A stretch of DNA of 64,000 nt from Actimicrobium antarcticum (GCF_039536745.1 NZ_BAAAZE010000008.1:124001-188000), one strand, 5' to 3'; numbered from the stretch's first letter, positions 1 through 9,638 are shown. The notes: generated by a model not told the origin, from the sequence alone. A program made the numbers and translations.

Positions 1-212
1 CCCGTGATGGCGTACCCTTTCGCATTGATCTGTTCTTCCGCCGCATCGATACCGTAGGCAGTGCGTGCTTGCTGGTCGCCCAGCTCCATGCCACGTGCCA
101 CGTCCAGCCATTCGCTGTTGACGACTTCATCAGGAATGACCTTGCCTTCGGGCACGGCAAGATAGGAAAAATGGCCTTCGGATTCTGTCCGCTGAAACAG
201 GTCGATGCGCAT
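1..212 (-). CDS. DUF6139-like small protein, 3' end cut by the window edge
   Basis: Only the first 70 residues are visible, beginning MRIDLFQRTESEGHFSYLAV; the frame is open to the window edge. The pattern of a short N-terminal strand, a SYLAVPEGK-type segment and a later GYAIT segment resembles the small DUF6139 proteins of Burkholderiales as I remember them; function is unknown for that family. No signal peptide or membrane segment is visible. The start is the ATG at 210-212, with a GAAG/AAGG-like purine stretch a few bases upstream. It is the first gene upstream of an acyltransferase on the same strand, with about 65 bases between them. Confidence 0.6.
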   Translation of the reverse strand, partial: MRIDLFQRTESEGHFSYLAVPEGKVIPDEVVNSEWLDVARGMELGDQQARTAYGIDAAEEQINAKGYAIT

Positions 213-278
213 GGTATGTCCTTGTTGAAGTGAAAGTAAACGTCAGACCCGATGCATGGCAAAAGGTTGCCATTAATG

Positions 279-1415
279 TTACATCACCAAGTCAAAATGC
301 CGCCGGCGTCGGCGCGTTGTTACCAGTCGCCCCAACGGTTGCTCGACCCACTGGTGGAACAAAGCGCCCGCTGCGAGGCTCGTGATCCACGCCAGCAGCA
401 TGCCTGCGCCCTGGATGAGCGGATCAGGCGGGGCAAAATGCGTGAAAGCGGCATTCACCAGCAAGCAAACCGGAAAATGGATCAGGAATACCGAGTACGA
501 TATTTTGCCAAACTGGTCAACCCAGTCGAAGCGCCGACCGTCAAACCACGGGCCACTGTCGCCACGACGGTTGACGAGCACCAGGACACAGGCAACCACG
601 GCAGCCAGCGCGATGCGACTGCGAAAGTCGATCATCAGCGCGACCAGTGCCGGCACCAGAATCGCGCCAAAAAGCAGTGCTGCGGCTCCTGGTCGTCGGC
701 GCGGATCACAGGCCCACCAGGCGATTGCCCCGAGCCCGTAGCTACCGAAGAAATAGGGCGCCCAGTTATCCCACGCAGCGTCCCGATTAATGATCAGTAA
801 CGACAGCGATGCCAGCATCACGACCAGTGCAGGTACCAGCCATGCTGCGGTGCGTCGCGCTGCGAAGCTGCCCGATAGCCAGAGCAGCAGCACCATCAGC
901 GCGTATAGCTGAAAGTCGATCGCCACATACCAGGCGCCGGCCGACAAAGAGGCGTATCCCAGAATGCCGTGCAACAGCAGCCCATGGGCGATCAACTGAT
1001 GGATGGTGGGCGGAGCCGAAATCGATGCGTGCGTCATCCACTGGCTGGCTACGGCAGAGGCCGCAGCGGCAAGCATCGTTGCTACCAGAAATGGCGGGAC
1101 CAGCTTCAGATAGCGCCCACCGACCGTGCGCCACGGCCGGGCGATTCCGGGGCGGCCTTGCGGCGTCAGCGAGCGCGCTGCCAGGAATCCGCCGGCGACC
1201 AGGAAAATCTGCACGGCGATACGGGCCTCGTCACTGAGCCAGGCGATCAGTGATGGCGCAATCAGTGCCACCTGATCGGACATCGGTCCGTAGAACGCCA
1301 GGTGATGCAGGACGATGAGCTGCACTGCAATAATTTTCAGCAGGTCGATGGAGCGAAACTGCGTGTGCCTGCCGGTACTGCCGGAATTCTCGTGGAATGC
1401 CAGAGAGGTGCGCAT
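279..1415 (-). CDS. Acyltransferase family 3 (OafA/YrhL-like) integral membrane protein
   Basis: Predicted inner-membrane acyltransferase of 378 residues, probably moving an acyl group to a sugar or other exported carbohydrate; the substrate cannot be read from sequence. About ten hydrophobic segments are visible. The N-terminal block FRSIDLLKIIAVQLIVLHHL (about residues 22-41) is the family's first conserved helix, carrying the catalytic-type His. The length is normal for the family. The ATG at 1413-1415 has GGAAG about six bases upstream, which supports this start. The C-terminus is Arg-rich (TTRRRRRRH), consistent with a cytoplasmic tail. No polysaccharide cluster adjoins it, so it looks like a stand-alone modification enzyme. 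Confidence 0.8.
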   Translation of the reverse strand: MRTSLAFHENSGSTGRHTQFRSIDLLKIIAVQLIVLHHLAFYGPMSDQVALIAPSLIAWLSDEARIAVQIFLVAGGFLAARSLTPQGRPGIARPWRTVGGRYLKLVPPFLVATMLAAAASAVASQWMTHASISAPPTIHQLIAHGLLLHGILGYASLSAGAWYVAIDFQLYALMVLLLWLSGSFAARRTAAWLVPALVVMLASLSLLIINRDAAWDNWAPYFFGSYGLGAIAWWACDPRRRPGAAALLFGAILVPALVALMIDFRSRIALAAVVACVLVLVNRRGDSGPWFDGRRFDWVDQFGKISYSVFLIHFPVCLLVNAAFTHFAPPDPLIQGAGMLLAWITSLAAGALFHQWVEQPLGRLVTTRRRRRHFDLVM

Positions 1416-1504
1416 GCGTACTTCCGTTTTGTGGGAAGGGGCGGATGATAGCCTGTTGCCGACAAGTGCAGTTGGTCACGTTTGTTTCGAGCAAGCTGTT
1501 GTCG

Positions 1505-2572
1505 TCAACGGCGGCGTTTCGCGGCGTGTAACGGGGGCAACTGGTCGATACCTGACAGAGGGTCCTCGTTGCCGTCCTGGAGTGTAGCCAGCGGTATATC
1601 AGATGGCATCTTGCTCAACGCGTCATGCAGCCGATCCGCTGGACCGTCGTTTGTGTTGTCGGCACCGTGCGGAGGCGGTCGGCGCGATCCACGCAAGTGC
1701 GCATACGCCCAGGTGAATTCAGCGCCGAGCAAAAAAATCTGCGCCGAGTAATACACCCACACCAGCACCACTACCAGCGAACCGGCGGCACCGAAGGCCG
1801 AGGTGACACCACTGGTTCCGATATACAGGCTGATCAACCGCTTGCCCAGCGTGAACAGGAATGCCGTCACGAGCGCACCGATGATGACGTCGCGCCAGCC
1901 GACACTGACACGTGGCATCAATTTGTAGATCAGCGCAAACACGGCCGTGGTCAGCCCGAAGCCGAGCACGATGTCGAGCAGGTTGGCCAGCAGTACCCAC
2001 TCGGCAAACAGCGGCCCCCACCAGCGCCCCAGTGCCGCCAGCGCGGCGCTGAACACCAGCGAAATCATCAGCAAAAAACCGATGCCGAGTATCATTCCGA
2101 ACGACAGCAAGCGGGTGCGCAGTAAGCGCAGCAAGCCGCCACTGACTTGCCGTTGCGGCGCGCGCCAGATACGGTCCATGGCATCCTGCAATTCGCCGAA
2201 GACTGTCGTTGCGCCGACCAGCAGCAGCGCAATCCCGAACAGCGTTCCGGTAATGCTTTCCGATGGTTTGCTGGCACTTTGCAACAGGCTTTCGATGACC
2301 TGTGCACCGGATCGACCCATCAGCCCGGACAGCTGACCGACAATTTCACCGCGCACGGCTTCCGCACCGAACACCAGTCCGGCCAGAGAAATCACGATCA
2401 GCAACAGCGGTGCGATGGAAAACACCGTGTAATACGCCAGCGCGGCACCCATACTGGGCGCATAGTCATCCAGCCAGGAGGTGAAGGTGGTTTTTGCAAG
2501 CAGAACGACATCGCGTAATTGCAAGCGCGGTGGTGCACCGTTGGCTGGCGAGGTCGGAACAGCAGATTTCAT
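1505..2572 (-). CDS. YihY/BrkB-type inner membrane protein
   Basis: Polytopic membrane protein of 355 residues from the chosen start (MKSAVPTSPANGAPPRL). The family signature is visible: YAPSMGAALAYYTVFSIAPLLLIVI followed by a gap, then the GATTVFGELQDAMDRIW block and a late ALIYKLMP...GALVTAFLFTLGK region. Six transmembrane segments are expected. The family was named for ribonuclease BN and for the BrkB serum-resistance protein, but RNase activity is not supported for it and the real role is unknown. The frame stays open for 45 more codons upstream, but the Met at 2570-2572 follows a GAGA purine stretch and starts where the family similarity begins. The C-terminus is hydrophilic and low in conservation. 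Confidence 0.85.
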   Translation of the reverse strand: MKSAVPTSPANGAPPRLQLRDVVLLAKTTFTSWLDDYAPSMGAALAYYTVFSIAPLLLIVISLAGLVFGAEAVRGEIVGQLSGLMGRSGAQVIESLLQSASKPSESITGTLFGIALLLVGATTVFGELQDAMDRIWRAPQRQVSGGLLRLLRTRLLSFGMILGIGFLLMISLVFSAALAALGRWWGPLFAEWVLLANLLDIVLGFGLTTAVFALIYKLMPRVSVGWRDVIIGALVTAFLFTLGKRLISLYIGTSGVTSAFGAAGSLVVVLVWVYYSAQIFLLGAEFTWAYAHLRGSRRPPPHGADNTNDGPADRLHDALSKMPSDIPLATLQDGNEDPLSGIDQLPPLHAAKRRR

Positions 2573-2815
2573 GGGCAGTCTCGCAGCAGGTTCGACAGCC
2601 TGACGGGACTGCCGGCCAGTCTGGCCGGTATGCTCATCGAAGCGCTGATGAGAGGATACGCGGTGACCGGCCTGGCAGATTTTGCACCTCGTCAGGATCA
2701 CATGCAATCAGACAGCAGGTGATCGGCGTGTAGGCGCTTTGGCGTAGTCAGCCGTCTGCGCAGATTACGCAAGACAAGCGCGTCGGACATTCGGCAGCGC
2801 TCCGTACAACCCTAC

Positions 2816-3172
2816 TCAGCCAGCGTCGTCCAATAACTTCATGGCGCGCTCGGCGGTATCGCACATCGCCCAGAGATAGTCGCTTTTGATCTGGTCGTTA
2901 TGATTGAAGAAATTTTCCATGCCTTCGCCGCTGATGAGCATGGTTTGCGCGTGCAAATGACCAAGCAGCTTGCGCAGTTCTTCGTGCATCTCGCTGTTGT
3001 CGCGCAGCTGTGAAAGCTGATGCAGGGTTTGACGTGTGTCGGTGGATTTTTCGGGCTTGCGGGAAGCGCTGTGTTGTCGCGCCGTTTTTTCGGTGGTGCC
3101 GGATGCCGCTGGGAGTGATGGTGAGACTTCTGCAATGGTTGGCGTTTGTTGTGCCATGTTATGGAGTGTCAT
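2816..3172 (-). CDS. Hypothetical protein, 118 aa
   Basis: I do not recognise this protein. The first half is Ser/Thr/Lys-rich and probably disordered (roughly residues 1-50). The second half is predicted helical (LRKLLGHLHAQTMLISGEGM, then a helix ending AERAMKLLDDAG). No signal peptide or membrane helix is visible. The start at 3170-3172 has a strong ribosome binding site, AGGGG seven bases upstream, which argues for a genuine gene. It lies just downstream of, and on the same strand as, the LOV kinase and response regulator, with about 210 bases between. A co-regulated target is possible but unproven. Confidence 0.6.
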   Translation of the reverse strand: MTLHNMAQQTPTIAEVSPSLPAASGTTEKTARQHSASRKPEKSTDTRQTLHQLSQLRDNSEMHEELRKLLGHLHAQTMLISGEGMENFFNHNDQIKSDYLWAMCDTAERAMKLLDDAG

Positions 3173-3383
3173 TTTTGTCCCCTAGGTAAATAACAAGTCT
3201 GGATCGTTGAGGGAGATTGAACTTTTCCCAAGACTTAGTATCTCTGGCAGTTGATATCGCGACAATCCATAAAACACGGTCAGTTTTTGTTGGAAATTTT
3301 CACCCTGTTTGTCAGGGAATCACTACAACGTATGCCAACTGTTGGTAGCAATCACGACGTAATGGCAGAGCTGCCGTGTGTGC

Positions 3384-4025
3384 TCACTCGATCAGACCAT
3401 GCTCGATCGCATATCGGGCCAGTCCGGTATTCCCTTTTAACCCCGTCTTCTCGAAAATGCGCGAGCGGTAGGTGGTCACTGTGCTGGCACTCAGATGCAA
3501 TTTGGTCGCAATGTCGACCAGGCTGATACCGGACGCGAGCAACTTCATGACTTCGAGTTCACGGTCCGACAGACTTTCGTGCGGAAATCTGCCGCCGTCG
3601 CCAAGCAACTCGGCCAGTCGCTCGACCAGTGTGGGACTGACGTATTTGCGACCGGCAGCGGCAGTGCGCACCGCGTCGATCACGACGTCGGTCGGACTTT
3701 CCTTGGTAAGGTAGCCAACCGCACCATTGCGCAAGGCCCGAACTGCATAGACTTCTTCCGAATACATGCTGAACATGAGTACCGCCATGGTCGGACGCAA
3801 CTGACGCAGCTGTTTGAGTAGTTCGAGCCCATTTTTTCCGGGCAATGAAATATCGACGATGGCAACATCAAAAATCTGTCCGGTAATCAGCTGCAATGCC
3901 GCCGGGCCCGAGCTGGCTTCCCCGGTTACCGTGATATCGCCAGTCGTGCCCAGCATCAGTCGTACGCCGCTGCGTACCACCGCATGGTCGTCCACCAGCA
4001 TGACGCGTATGGTGTCAGGTGGCAT
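3384..4025 (-). CDS. NarL/FixJ-type response regulator, partner of the LOV kinase
   Basis: Two-component response regulator of 213 residues. Receiver domain at about 1-120: acidic pair D12/D13 (MLVDDHAVVRSG), phosphoacceptor D58 (VAIVDISLPG) and K108 (GYLTKES). LuxR-type helix-turn-helix at about 145-210 (LSDRELEVMKLLASG then STVTTYRSRIFEKTGL). It should be phosphorylated by the kinase upstream: the regulator's start at 4023-4025 overlaps the end of the kinase gene by 11 bases, a sign of translational coupling. The frame extends further upstream, but only inside the kinase gene, so MPPDTIRVMLV is the sensible start. Its DNA targets are unknown; none is recognisable in this window. Confidence 0.93.
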   Translation of the reverse strand: MPPDTIRVMLVDDHAVVRSGVRLMLGTTGDITVTGEASSGPAALQLITGQIFDVAIVDISLPGKNGLELLKQLRQLRPTMAVLMFSMYSEEVYAVRALRNGAVGYLTKESPTDVVIDAVRTAAAGRKYVSPTLVERLAELLGDGGRFPHESLSDRELEVMKLLASGISLVDIATKLHLSASTVTTYRSRIFEKTGLKGNTGLARYAIEHGLIE

Positions 4026-5595
4026 CGGTAATTTCCTGCAGCGGCATGTGTATCGACACGACGGTGCCGTATCCGGACCCGCCATGTATGTGGAGTTCGC
4101 CGCCAAAATGGCCGATCCGTTCACGCATGCCGATCAAGCCCCATGATTCTTGCTGGTCAACGTGCTCTGGCGCGATGCCAATGCCGTTGTCTTTGATAAC
4201 GATGCGCAGCACGTTGGCGACGAGCCGGACTTGCACGTCCACTGAAGTCGCTTTCGCGTGTTTTTGTACGTTGGTCAAGGCTTCCTGCACGATGCGGAAA
4301 AGCGCGATGCTGCGCTCTGCATCGATGCCATTGTCGTCAAGATGGTCTTCGATGTCCAGATTAAGGATCAGGTTAGCGCGTTGTGCAATCCGTTCGGCCA
4401 CCCATTCCACTGCGGTCCAGATACCCAGTTCGTCCAGCACGCTGGGGCGCAAATCGGTGATAACACGACGTACTGTACCGATGGCTTCGTCGGCAAGACG
4501 ATTCGCTTCGAGCAGCGTATCGAGCGGGACCGTACAGTGACGCCGCGCCTGGTCGACGGCCACCGACTGGTAGGCTTTGATTCCCGTGAGCAGTGTACCC
4601 AGTTCGTCATGAATTTCACGGGCGATGCGTTTGCGTTCGTTTTCCTTGACATGCTCCTGGTGCGCACCCAGTTTGCGCAGGCTCTCCTGCGTGTTGCGTA
4701 ATGCCTGCTCGATTTCCCGGTGCTCGGTGATGTCCAGCCACGATCCAACCAGTCGCACAGGCTGATTGCTGCTAGAAAAAATGATCTTGCCTGATGTTTG
4801 AATATGACGAATTTCGCCATTCGACCGAACGACGCGGTATTCCCTGTTGTAATCTGTACCGGTGCGCAGGCTGTGACTGAGAATGCTGGCGGCTTTCTCC
4901 CGATCGTCCGGATGGGTACGCTGCAAAATGGCTTCCCGCCTCGGCTCGATGGCCTGCGGTACCAACCCAAGGGCCAGGAAGATTTCGTCGGACCAGGTCA
5001 TGTTCTGGCTGGCGATGTCATAACTCCAGCTGCCAAGTCGGGCCAGGCTTTGCGAGATCGTCAGGGTGGCACGCGCATCGATCAAGGCTTCTTCGGTGCG
5101 CCGACGTTCGGCGATTTCGCGCCGCAGCAAATCATTCGCCTCGCGCAGTTCGGTAGTGCGTTCGCGCACCCTGTCTTCCAGATCATTGCGTATGTTGGCA
5201 AGTTTTTCGGCGTTCTGGACCGACTCGGTCACATCCCGCTGCGTCGCCGCGTAAAAGTGTTCGCCACCGCTGGTATCGGACAGTGGATACAAAGCCAGTT
5301 CGTTCCAGAACATGCTGCCGTCACGTCGATAGTTGCGTATCAGTGTGCGCATCGGCTCCCGCTTGCTGATCGCCAGCCGGATTGCAGCTTTATCACCCGG
5401 ATTCGGATCATCTTTTTGCAGGAAACGGCAATTCTTGCCGATGACTTCCTGCGATGAATAGCCGGTCATCCGCGTGAAAGCAGGGTTGCAGAAGACAATG
5501 GGCGCGTCCGGCAATCGCATGTCGCAAATGACAATGCCATCGGAGGTGTCCTTGATGATTGCTTCGGCAAGCGGTAGCTGCAGGGCGTCAAACAT
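4015..5595 (-). CDS. LOV-PAS histidine kinase (blue-light sensor type)
   Basis: Sensor kinase of 526 residues without membrane segments, so cytoplasmic. The first PAS domain (about 10-125) carries the full LOV signature: GKNCRFLQ with the photoreactive Cys at 56, NYRRDGSMFWN (N88 and N98) and the Gln of TQRDVTE (Q119), all flavin contacts in known LOV domains. A charged coiled coil follows (about 125-175), then a PAS_3-type domain (180-290), a HisKA_3 dimerisation helix with phosphoacceptor H329 (REIHDELG) and a HATPase_c domain ending with the GLIGMRERIGHFGG box. Family knowledge predicts FMN binding and blue-light control of autophosphorylation. AAGG precedes the ATG. It is cotranscribed with the overlapping NarL-type regulator. 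Confidence 0.9.
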   Translation of the reverse strand: MFDALQLPLAEAIIKDTSDGIVICDMRLPDAPIVFCNPAFTRMTGYSSQEVIGKNCRFLQKDDPNPGDKAAIRLAISKREPMRTLIRNYRRDGSMFWNELALYPLSDTSGGEHFYAATQRDVTESVQNAEKLANIRNDLEDRVRERTTELREANDLLRREIAERRRTEEALIDARATLTISQSLARLGSWSYDIASQNMTWSDEIFLALGLVPQAIEPRREAILQRTHPDDREKAASILSHSLRTGTDYNREYRVVRSNGEIRHIQTSGKIIFSSSNQPVRLVGSWLDITEHREIEQALRNTQESLRKLGAHQEHVKENERKRIAREIHDELGTLLTGIKAYQSVAVDQARRHCTVPLDTLLEANRLADEAIGTVRRVITDLRPSVLDELGIWTAVEWVAERIAQRANLILNLDIEDHLDDNGIDAERSIALFRIVQEALTNVQKHAKATSVDVQVRLVANVLRIVIKDNGIGIAPEHVDQQESWGLIGMRERIGHFGGELHIHGGSGYGTVVSIHMPLQEITDAT

Positions 5596-5792
5596 ACGAA
5601 CCTTATGTTGGGGGAAGCTCAGGCCGGTGGCAATCTGCGCAGGTAGCCGTTGTCAAATCGATGCCTGCCAATGGTTATTTTTTCGGCAACTTCAGTTACC
5701 GAATTCATAACACTAAGGCAACGTATCGTACGGCTTCCACTTTCCAAAAGTCAACAAATAAGTGCCACAATTAGTTACGACGAAAAATTTGA

Positions 5793-7379
5793 TCAGGCAC
5801 TCAGCAACCGTACCGTCGAGGTTCTTTCGCGCCCATCCGGCAGCTGGAAAATAGCAATCGCCTGGGTCAGCGCCACCGCCTGATCTTGCAGGCTTTCGGC
5901 TGCCGCTGCGGCCTGTTCGACCAGCGCCGAATTTTGCTGCGTCATCTCATCCATCTGGCCGATGGCCTGGTTGATTTCCCGGATGCCCGTGCTTTGTTCC
6001 TGACTTGCCGCACTGATTTCCGACATGATATCGGCGACCTGCCTGATCGAACCAACGATGTCCTGCATGGTCTGGCCAGCCGTATCGACGAGCTTGCTGC
6101 CGGCATCGACCTTCGCGACCGAATCACCGATCAGGCCTTTGATCTCCCTGGCCGCCGCCGCCGAGCGCTGCGCCAGGCTGCGCACTTCAGAGGCCACCAC
6201 CGCAAATCCGCGACCCTGCTCGCCCGCCCGGGCCGCTTCGACCGCGGCGTTCAGCGCCAGAATGTTGGTCTGGAAAGCAATCCCGTCGATCACGCCAATG
6301 ATGTCGGCGATCTTGCTGGAACTTTCTTTGATCGAGCTCATGGTGTTGACCACCTTGCTGACCACTTCGCCTCCCTTGAACGCAAAGTCAGATGCAGAGA
6401 TGGCCAGCTGATTGGCTTGCCGCGCATTGTCGGCATTTTGCCGGACGGTTTCGGTCAGTTCCTCCATCGACGACGCAGTTTGTTCCAGCGAACTGGCCTG
6501 GGATTCGGTGCGCGTCGACAGGTCGGCGTTACCGGAAGCGATCTCGCGCGAGGCCAGCGCGATCGTCTCGGTGCCGGTGTGCAAACGGGCAATGGTGTTG
6601 ATCAGGCTGTCGTTCATGTCTTTCAGCGACTGCATCAATGCGCCGGTTTCATCGGTGGAGCTCACCGTGATGGTACCGGTGAGGTCGCCGTTGGCCACTC
6701 GCCGGGCAATGGTGACGGCTTCAAACAGCGGGCGCACGATACTACGCGTGGTCATTACCGCAATCGCTACGCCTAGAACCAGCGCCGTCAGCGCCAGTAC
6801 CAGCATGGTGTTACGCGCATTGACATAGGCATCCGCCGAGTCCTTGCCAGAGACATCCACGTGGTCCAGCTGCTGCTTGATGATGGCATTGAGTGCCGCA
6901 TTGAAGGCTTGTTGCGGCGGTCTGAAATCGCTCAGCAGGAAGTCAGCCGCCTGCTCTTTTTTGTATTCGGCGACGGTTTTCATGAACTCGGCCTGACCCG
7001 CCAGATATTTCTCGCGCGTCGACGCCAGGGTATTGAGTAATGCCTTGTCAGTGCTGCCGGTCATCAGAACCGTGAGCTTGCCGGTATTTTCCTTGATGAG
7101 TTTGTTGGCAGCGGCGACCGTGCCGACTTCGATCTTGGTCTTGGTCGGATCGAGCAGAATCAGGGTGTTGCGCATGGCCTGTTCACCCCGGTCAACCGCA
7201 CCGAGAATCTGGTACGCCAGCAGTGCAGGCGGCACCTCGTCCCTGGTCAGCCGTTCAGTCGACCTGTTGAGGACAGTCAGGCTGGACAAGCCGACGATGG
7301 CGATCGCCAGCATGATCAGCAGACCGGCGCCGAAACCGACAGCGAGGCGGGTACCGATAGGCACATTACGGATATTCAT
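5793..7379 (-). CDS. Methyl-accepting chemotaxis protein (4HB-type sensor)
   Basis: Inner-membrane chemoreceptor, 528 residues. TM1 is near residues 12-32, a periplasmic four-helix-bundle sensor follows (about 35-190; LSSLTVLNRSTERLTRDEVP at its beginning), then TM2 (about 192-213) and a HAMP segment. The signalling domain has the conserved hairpin tip EIxGVIDGIAFQTNILALNA and AGEQGRGFAVVASEVR. The C-terminus ends QLPDGRERTSTVRLLSA and lacks the NWETF pentapeptide that tethers CheR and CheB in high-abundance receptors. No che genes are present in the window, so this is an orphan receptor. AGGAG lies about ten bases before the start. Confidence 0.93.
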   Translation of the reverse strand: MNIRNVPIGTRLAVGFGAGLLIMLAIAIVGLSSLTVLNRSTERLTRDEVPPALLAYQILGAVDRGEQAMRNTLILLDPTKTKIEVGTVAAANKLIKENTGKLTVLMTGSTDKALLNTLASTREKYLAGQAEFMKTVAEYKKEQAADFLLSDFRPPQQAFNAALNAIIKQQLDHVDVSGKDSADAYVNARNTMLVLALTALVLGVAIAVMTTRSIVRPLFEAVTIARRVANGDLTGTITVSSTDETGALMQSLKDMNDSLINTIARLHTGTETIALASREIASGNADLSTRTESQASSLEQTASSMEELTETVRQNADNARQANQLAISASDFAFKGGEVVSKVVNTMSSIKESSSKIADIIGVIDGIAFQTNILALNAAVEAARAGEQGRGFAVVASEVRSLAQRSAAAAREIKGLIGDSVAKVDAGSKLVDTAGQTMQDIVGSIRQVADIMSEISAASQEQSTGIREINQAIGQMDEMTQQNSALVEQAAAAAESLQDQAVALTQAIAIFQLPDGRERTSTVRLLSA

Positions 7380-7546
7380 TGGGGGGTGTCTCCTGGGGTG
7401 TCAGATGCTACGTTGGCATCTCTCGGTTTGGACTATAAACGACTTTCCCCTATGGAAGATTGCGATTTGCATCTGTCTTGGCAGGTATGGCTGCCATGCT
7501 CTCGGCTATGATTGGCGCCCTGATAACAGAACTTGACGGAATAATA

Positions 7547-8374
7547 ATGACCGAGACGATCAGCTTGATATCGCACCCGTTCGACCGGGCGATTGCCTTG
7601 CAGCCGCAGGACGACGGCAGCTGGCTTGCACAGACCAGTACCGACTACGCCAACATGGTCGGCCCGTTTGGCGGTATTACCGCGGCGACGGTATTGCAGG
7701 CATTGCTAATCCAGCCGGAGCGACTCGGAGACCCGGTCGCGCTCACGGTCAATTTTGCCGGCCCGATCCGCGATGGCGGGTTCAGCGTGCTGGTGCGACC
7801 GATGCGCAGCAGCCGCACTACCCAGCACTGGTCGGTCGAGGTTCATCAGGACGGTCAGTGCGTGATCAATGCGATTGCGGTGTTTGCGTTGCGCCGCACG
7901 ACCTGGTCGGCGACCGAGGTGGTGATGCCAGACGTCGCGCCGGCGGATGCTCTGCCGCGTGCTGGTCGCACGATGGCGGTCAAGTGGCCGGACTGTTACG
8001 ACATGCGCTTTGTGCGCGGCGGATTGATGGGTGTTAGCGGCGAAGGTAACAATCCGGACAGCCTGACGCAGCTATGGATTAGCGACAGCCCGCCGCGAAC
8101 GCTGGATTTTGCCGCGCTGACGGCGATCTGCGATGCCTTTTTTCCGCGCCTGTTTTCACGGCGTGCTCAGCCGGTGCCAATCGGCACGATCTCGTTGAAT
8201 ATCCATTTTCATGCCGATGCTGCCAGCCTGACAAACAACGGTTCGGCACCGCTGCTGGCAATGGCGCAGGGACAGGTCTTCCATCAGGGATTTGCCGATC
8301 AGGTGGCACAGGTCTGGAGTGCGCAGGGTCAGTTATTGGCAACGACGCAGCAGACGGTCTGGTTCAAGGAGTAG
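7547..8374 (+). CDS. Acyl-CoA thioesterase, TesB-like (4HBT_3)
   Basis: Protein of 275 residues from the MTETISLISHPF start. It has the double hot-dog organisation of TesB-type thioesterases: an N-terminal domain with DYANMVGPFGGITAATVLQA and LTVNFAGPIRDGGFSV, and a C-terminal domain ending in a GFADQVAQVWSAQGQLLATT strand-turn pattern. The expected reaction is hydrolysis of acyl-CoA to free acid and CoA; chain-length preference cannot be told. The open frame begins 29 codons earlier, but similarity starts at MTET. The ribosome site (ACGGA) is weak. It is transcribed divergently from the chemoreceptor (about 167 bases between) and converges on the Hsp70 gene. Confidence 0.8.
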   Translation: MTETISLISHPFDRAIALQPQDDGSWLAQTSTDYANMVGPFGGITAATVLQALLIQPERLGDPVALTVNFAGPIRDGGFSVLVRPMRSSRTTQHWSVEVHQDGQCVINAIAVFALRRTTWSATEVVMPDVAPADALPRAGRTMAVKWPDCYDMRFVRGGLMGVSGEGNNPDSLTQLWISDSPPRTLDFAALTAICDAFFPRLFSRRAQPVPIGTISLNIHFHADAASLTNNGSAPLLAMAQGQVFHQGFADQVAQVWSAQGQLLATTQQTVWFKE

Positions 8375-8387
8375 TCCGGCGCGACGC

Positions 8388-9638
8388 TCAGCCAAACTTG
8401 CGCAACGCATCGAGCGCCAATCCGGCGCCGATACTGCCGAACAGGTCGCCCTCCACCTGACGCGCGGTGGGCACCAGTCGGGCGATACGCTGGCGCAGCG
8501 AGCCAACGCCGCTGGAGCCACCCGTAAAGAATACGGTATCGACATCGGCAGCATTGACGCCGGCATCCTGCAGCAGCGCCGCAACCGTGCTTTCAACCGA
8601 ACCCATCAGGCGCGTGATCGCACCATCAAAGGCATCGCGGGTCACCGTGAGTTGTTCGCGCGGTGCCAGCCGGTCCAGGTTCAGCACCACGGAGTCGGCC
8701 TGCGACAACGCGATCTTGCCTTCCTCGACCTGGATCGCCAGCCAGTGGCCACTGCGTTCCTTGATCAGATCCAGCAACCGATCCAGTTTTGGCTTGTCGC
8801 GGGCATCGCGATACAAGTCCTTGAGCTGCAGCCAGGTCTTCTGGGTGTAGGCCAGGTTGATGGTGTGCCAGGTCGCGAGGTTGAAGTAATAACTCGACGG
8901 CACTTCGCTGTCATTGGTCAGGCGACTGCCTAGGCCCAGTAGCGGCATCACCGTGGTCAGGCTCAGGTATTTGTCGAAGTCGGTACCGCCAATATGTACC
9001 CCGCCGTTGGCCAGGATATCGCTGCGACGGTCGGTGCGTTTAGCCCGTTGCGGTGACAGGCGCACCAGAGAAAAGTCCGAAGTACCGCCACCGATATCGG
9101 CCACCAGCACGAGTTCTTCGCGATCGATCTGGGATTCGTAGTCAAACGCGGCGGCGATCGGTTCGAACTGGAATGCGACATTGCGGAAACCCACCGATCT
9201 GGCGATATCGCTCAATGTTTGCTCGGCCAGCTGATCGGCCTTATTGTCGCCATCGATGAAAAATACCGGGCGCCCCAGCACGGCATGGTCGAAGGATTGG
9301 CCGCTGGCTGCTTCGGCGCGGTGTTTGAGTTCACCAATGAATTGCGCCAGCAGCATGCGGAACGGCAAGGCTCTCCCCAGCACTTCGGTCTGGCCATCGA
9401 TCAGGCCGGTACCGAGCAGGCTTTTCAGCGAGCGCATCAGGCGGCCTTCATAGCCAGCCAGATAATTGGCCAGTGCGGCCCGGCCATAACTGACCAGCTC
9501 GTCTTCGGCATTGAAAAATACCGCTGACGGCAGTGTCAGCTTGCCGTCTTCCAGTGGCAGGAGCGTGGAGTATCCCGGCCGGCTCAGGCCGACGGTGGAA
9601 TTCGAGGTGCCAAAATCGACGCCGCAGGCATTCGCCAT
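8388..9638 (-). CDS. yegD: Hsp70 family protein, YegD-like
   Basis: Actin/Hsp70-fold ATPase of 416 residues. The phosphate-1 loop is CGVDFGTSNSTVG (residues 4-16), phosphate-2 is VLVADIGGGTSDFSLVRL, and the adenosine-site segment is VFFTGGSSGVGSLRQRI near the C-terminus. It ends soon after the ATPase domain, so it lacks the substrate-binding and lid domains of DnaK, as is normal for YegD-type proteins. Role in the cell is poorly known. The frame is open 13 codons further upstream, but MANACGVDFGTSN is the family's usual beginning. It converges with the thioesterase gene, with 13 bases between the stop codons. Confidence 0.88.
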   Translation of the reverse strand: MANACGVDFGTSNSTVGLSRPGYSTLLPLEDGKLTLPSAVFFNAEDELVSYGRAALANYLAGYEGRLMRSLKSLLGTGLIDGQTEVLGRALPFRMLLAQFIGELKHRAEAASGQSFDHAVLGRPVFFIDGDNKADQLAEQTLSDIARSVGFRNVAFQFEPIAAAFDYESQIDREELVLVADIGGGTSDFSLVRLSPQRAKRTDRRSDILANGGVHIGGTDFDKYLSLTTVMPLLGLGSRLTNDSEVPSSYYFNLATWHTINLAYTQKTWLQLKDLYRDARDKPKLDRLLDLIKERSGHWLAIQVEEGKIALSQADSVVLNLDRLAPREQLTVTRDAFDGAITRLMGSVESTVAALLQDAGVNAADVDTVFFTGGSSGVGSLRQRIARLVPTARQVEGDLFGSIGAGLALDALRKFG

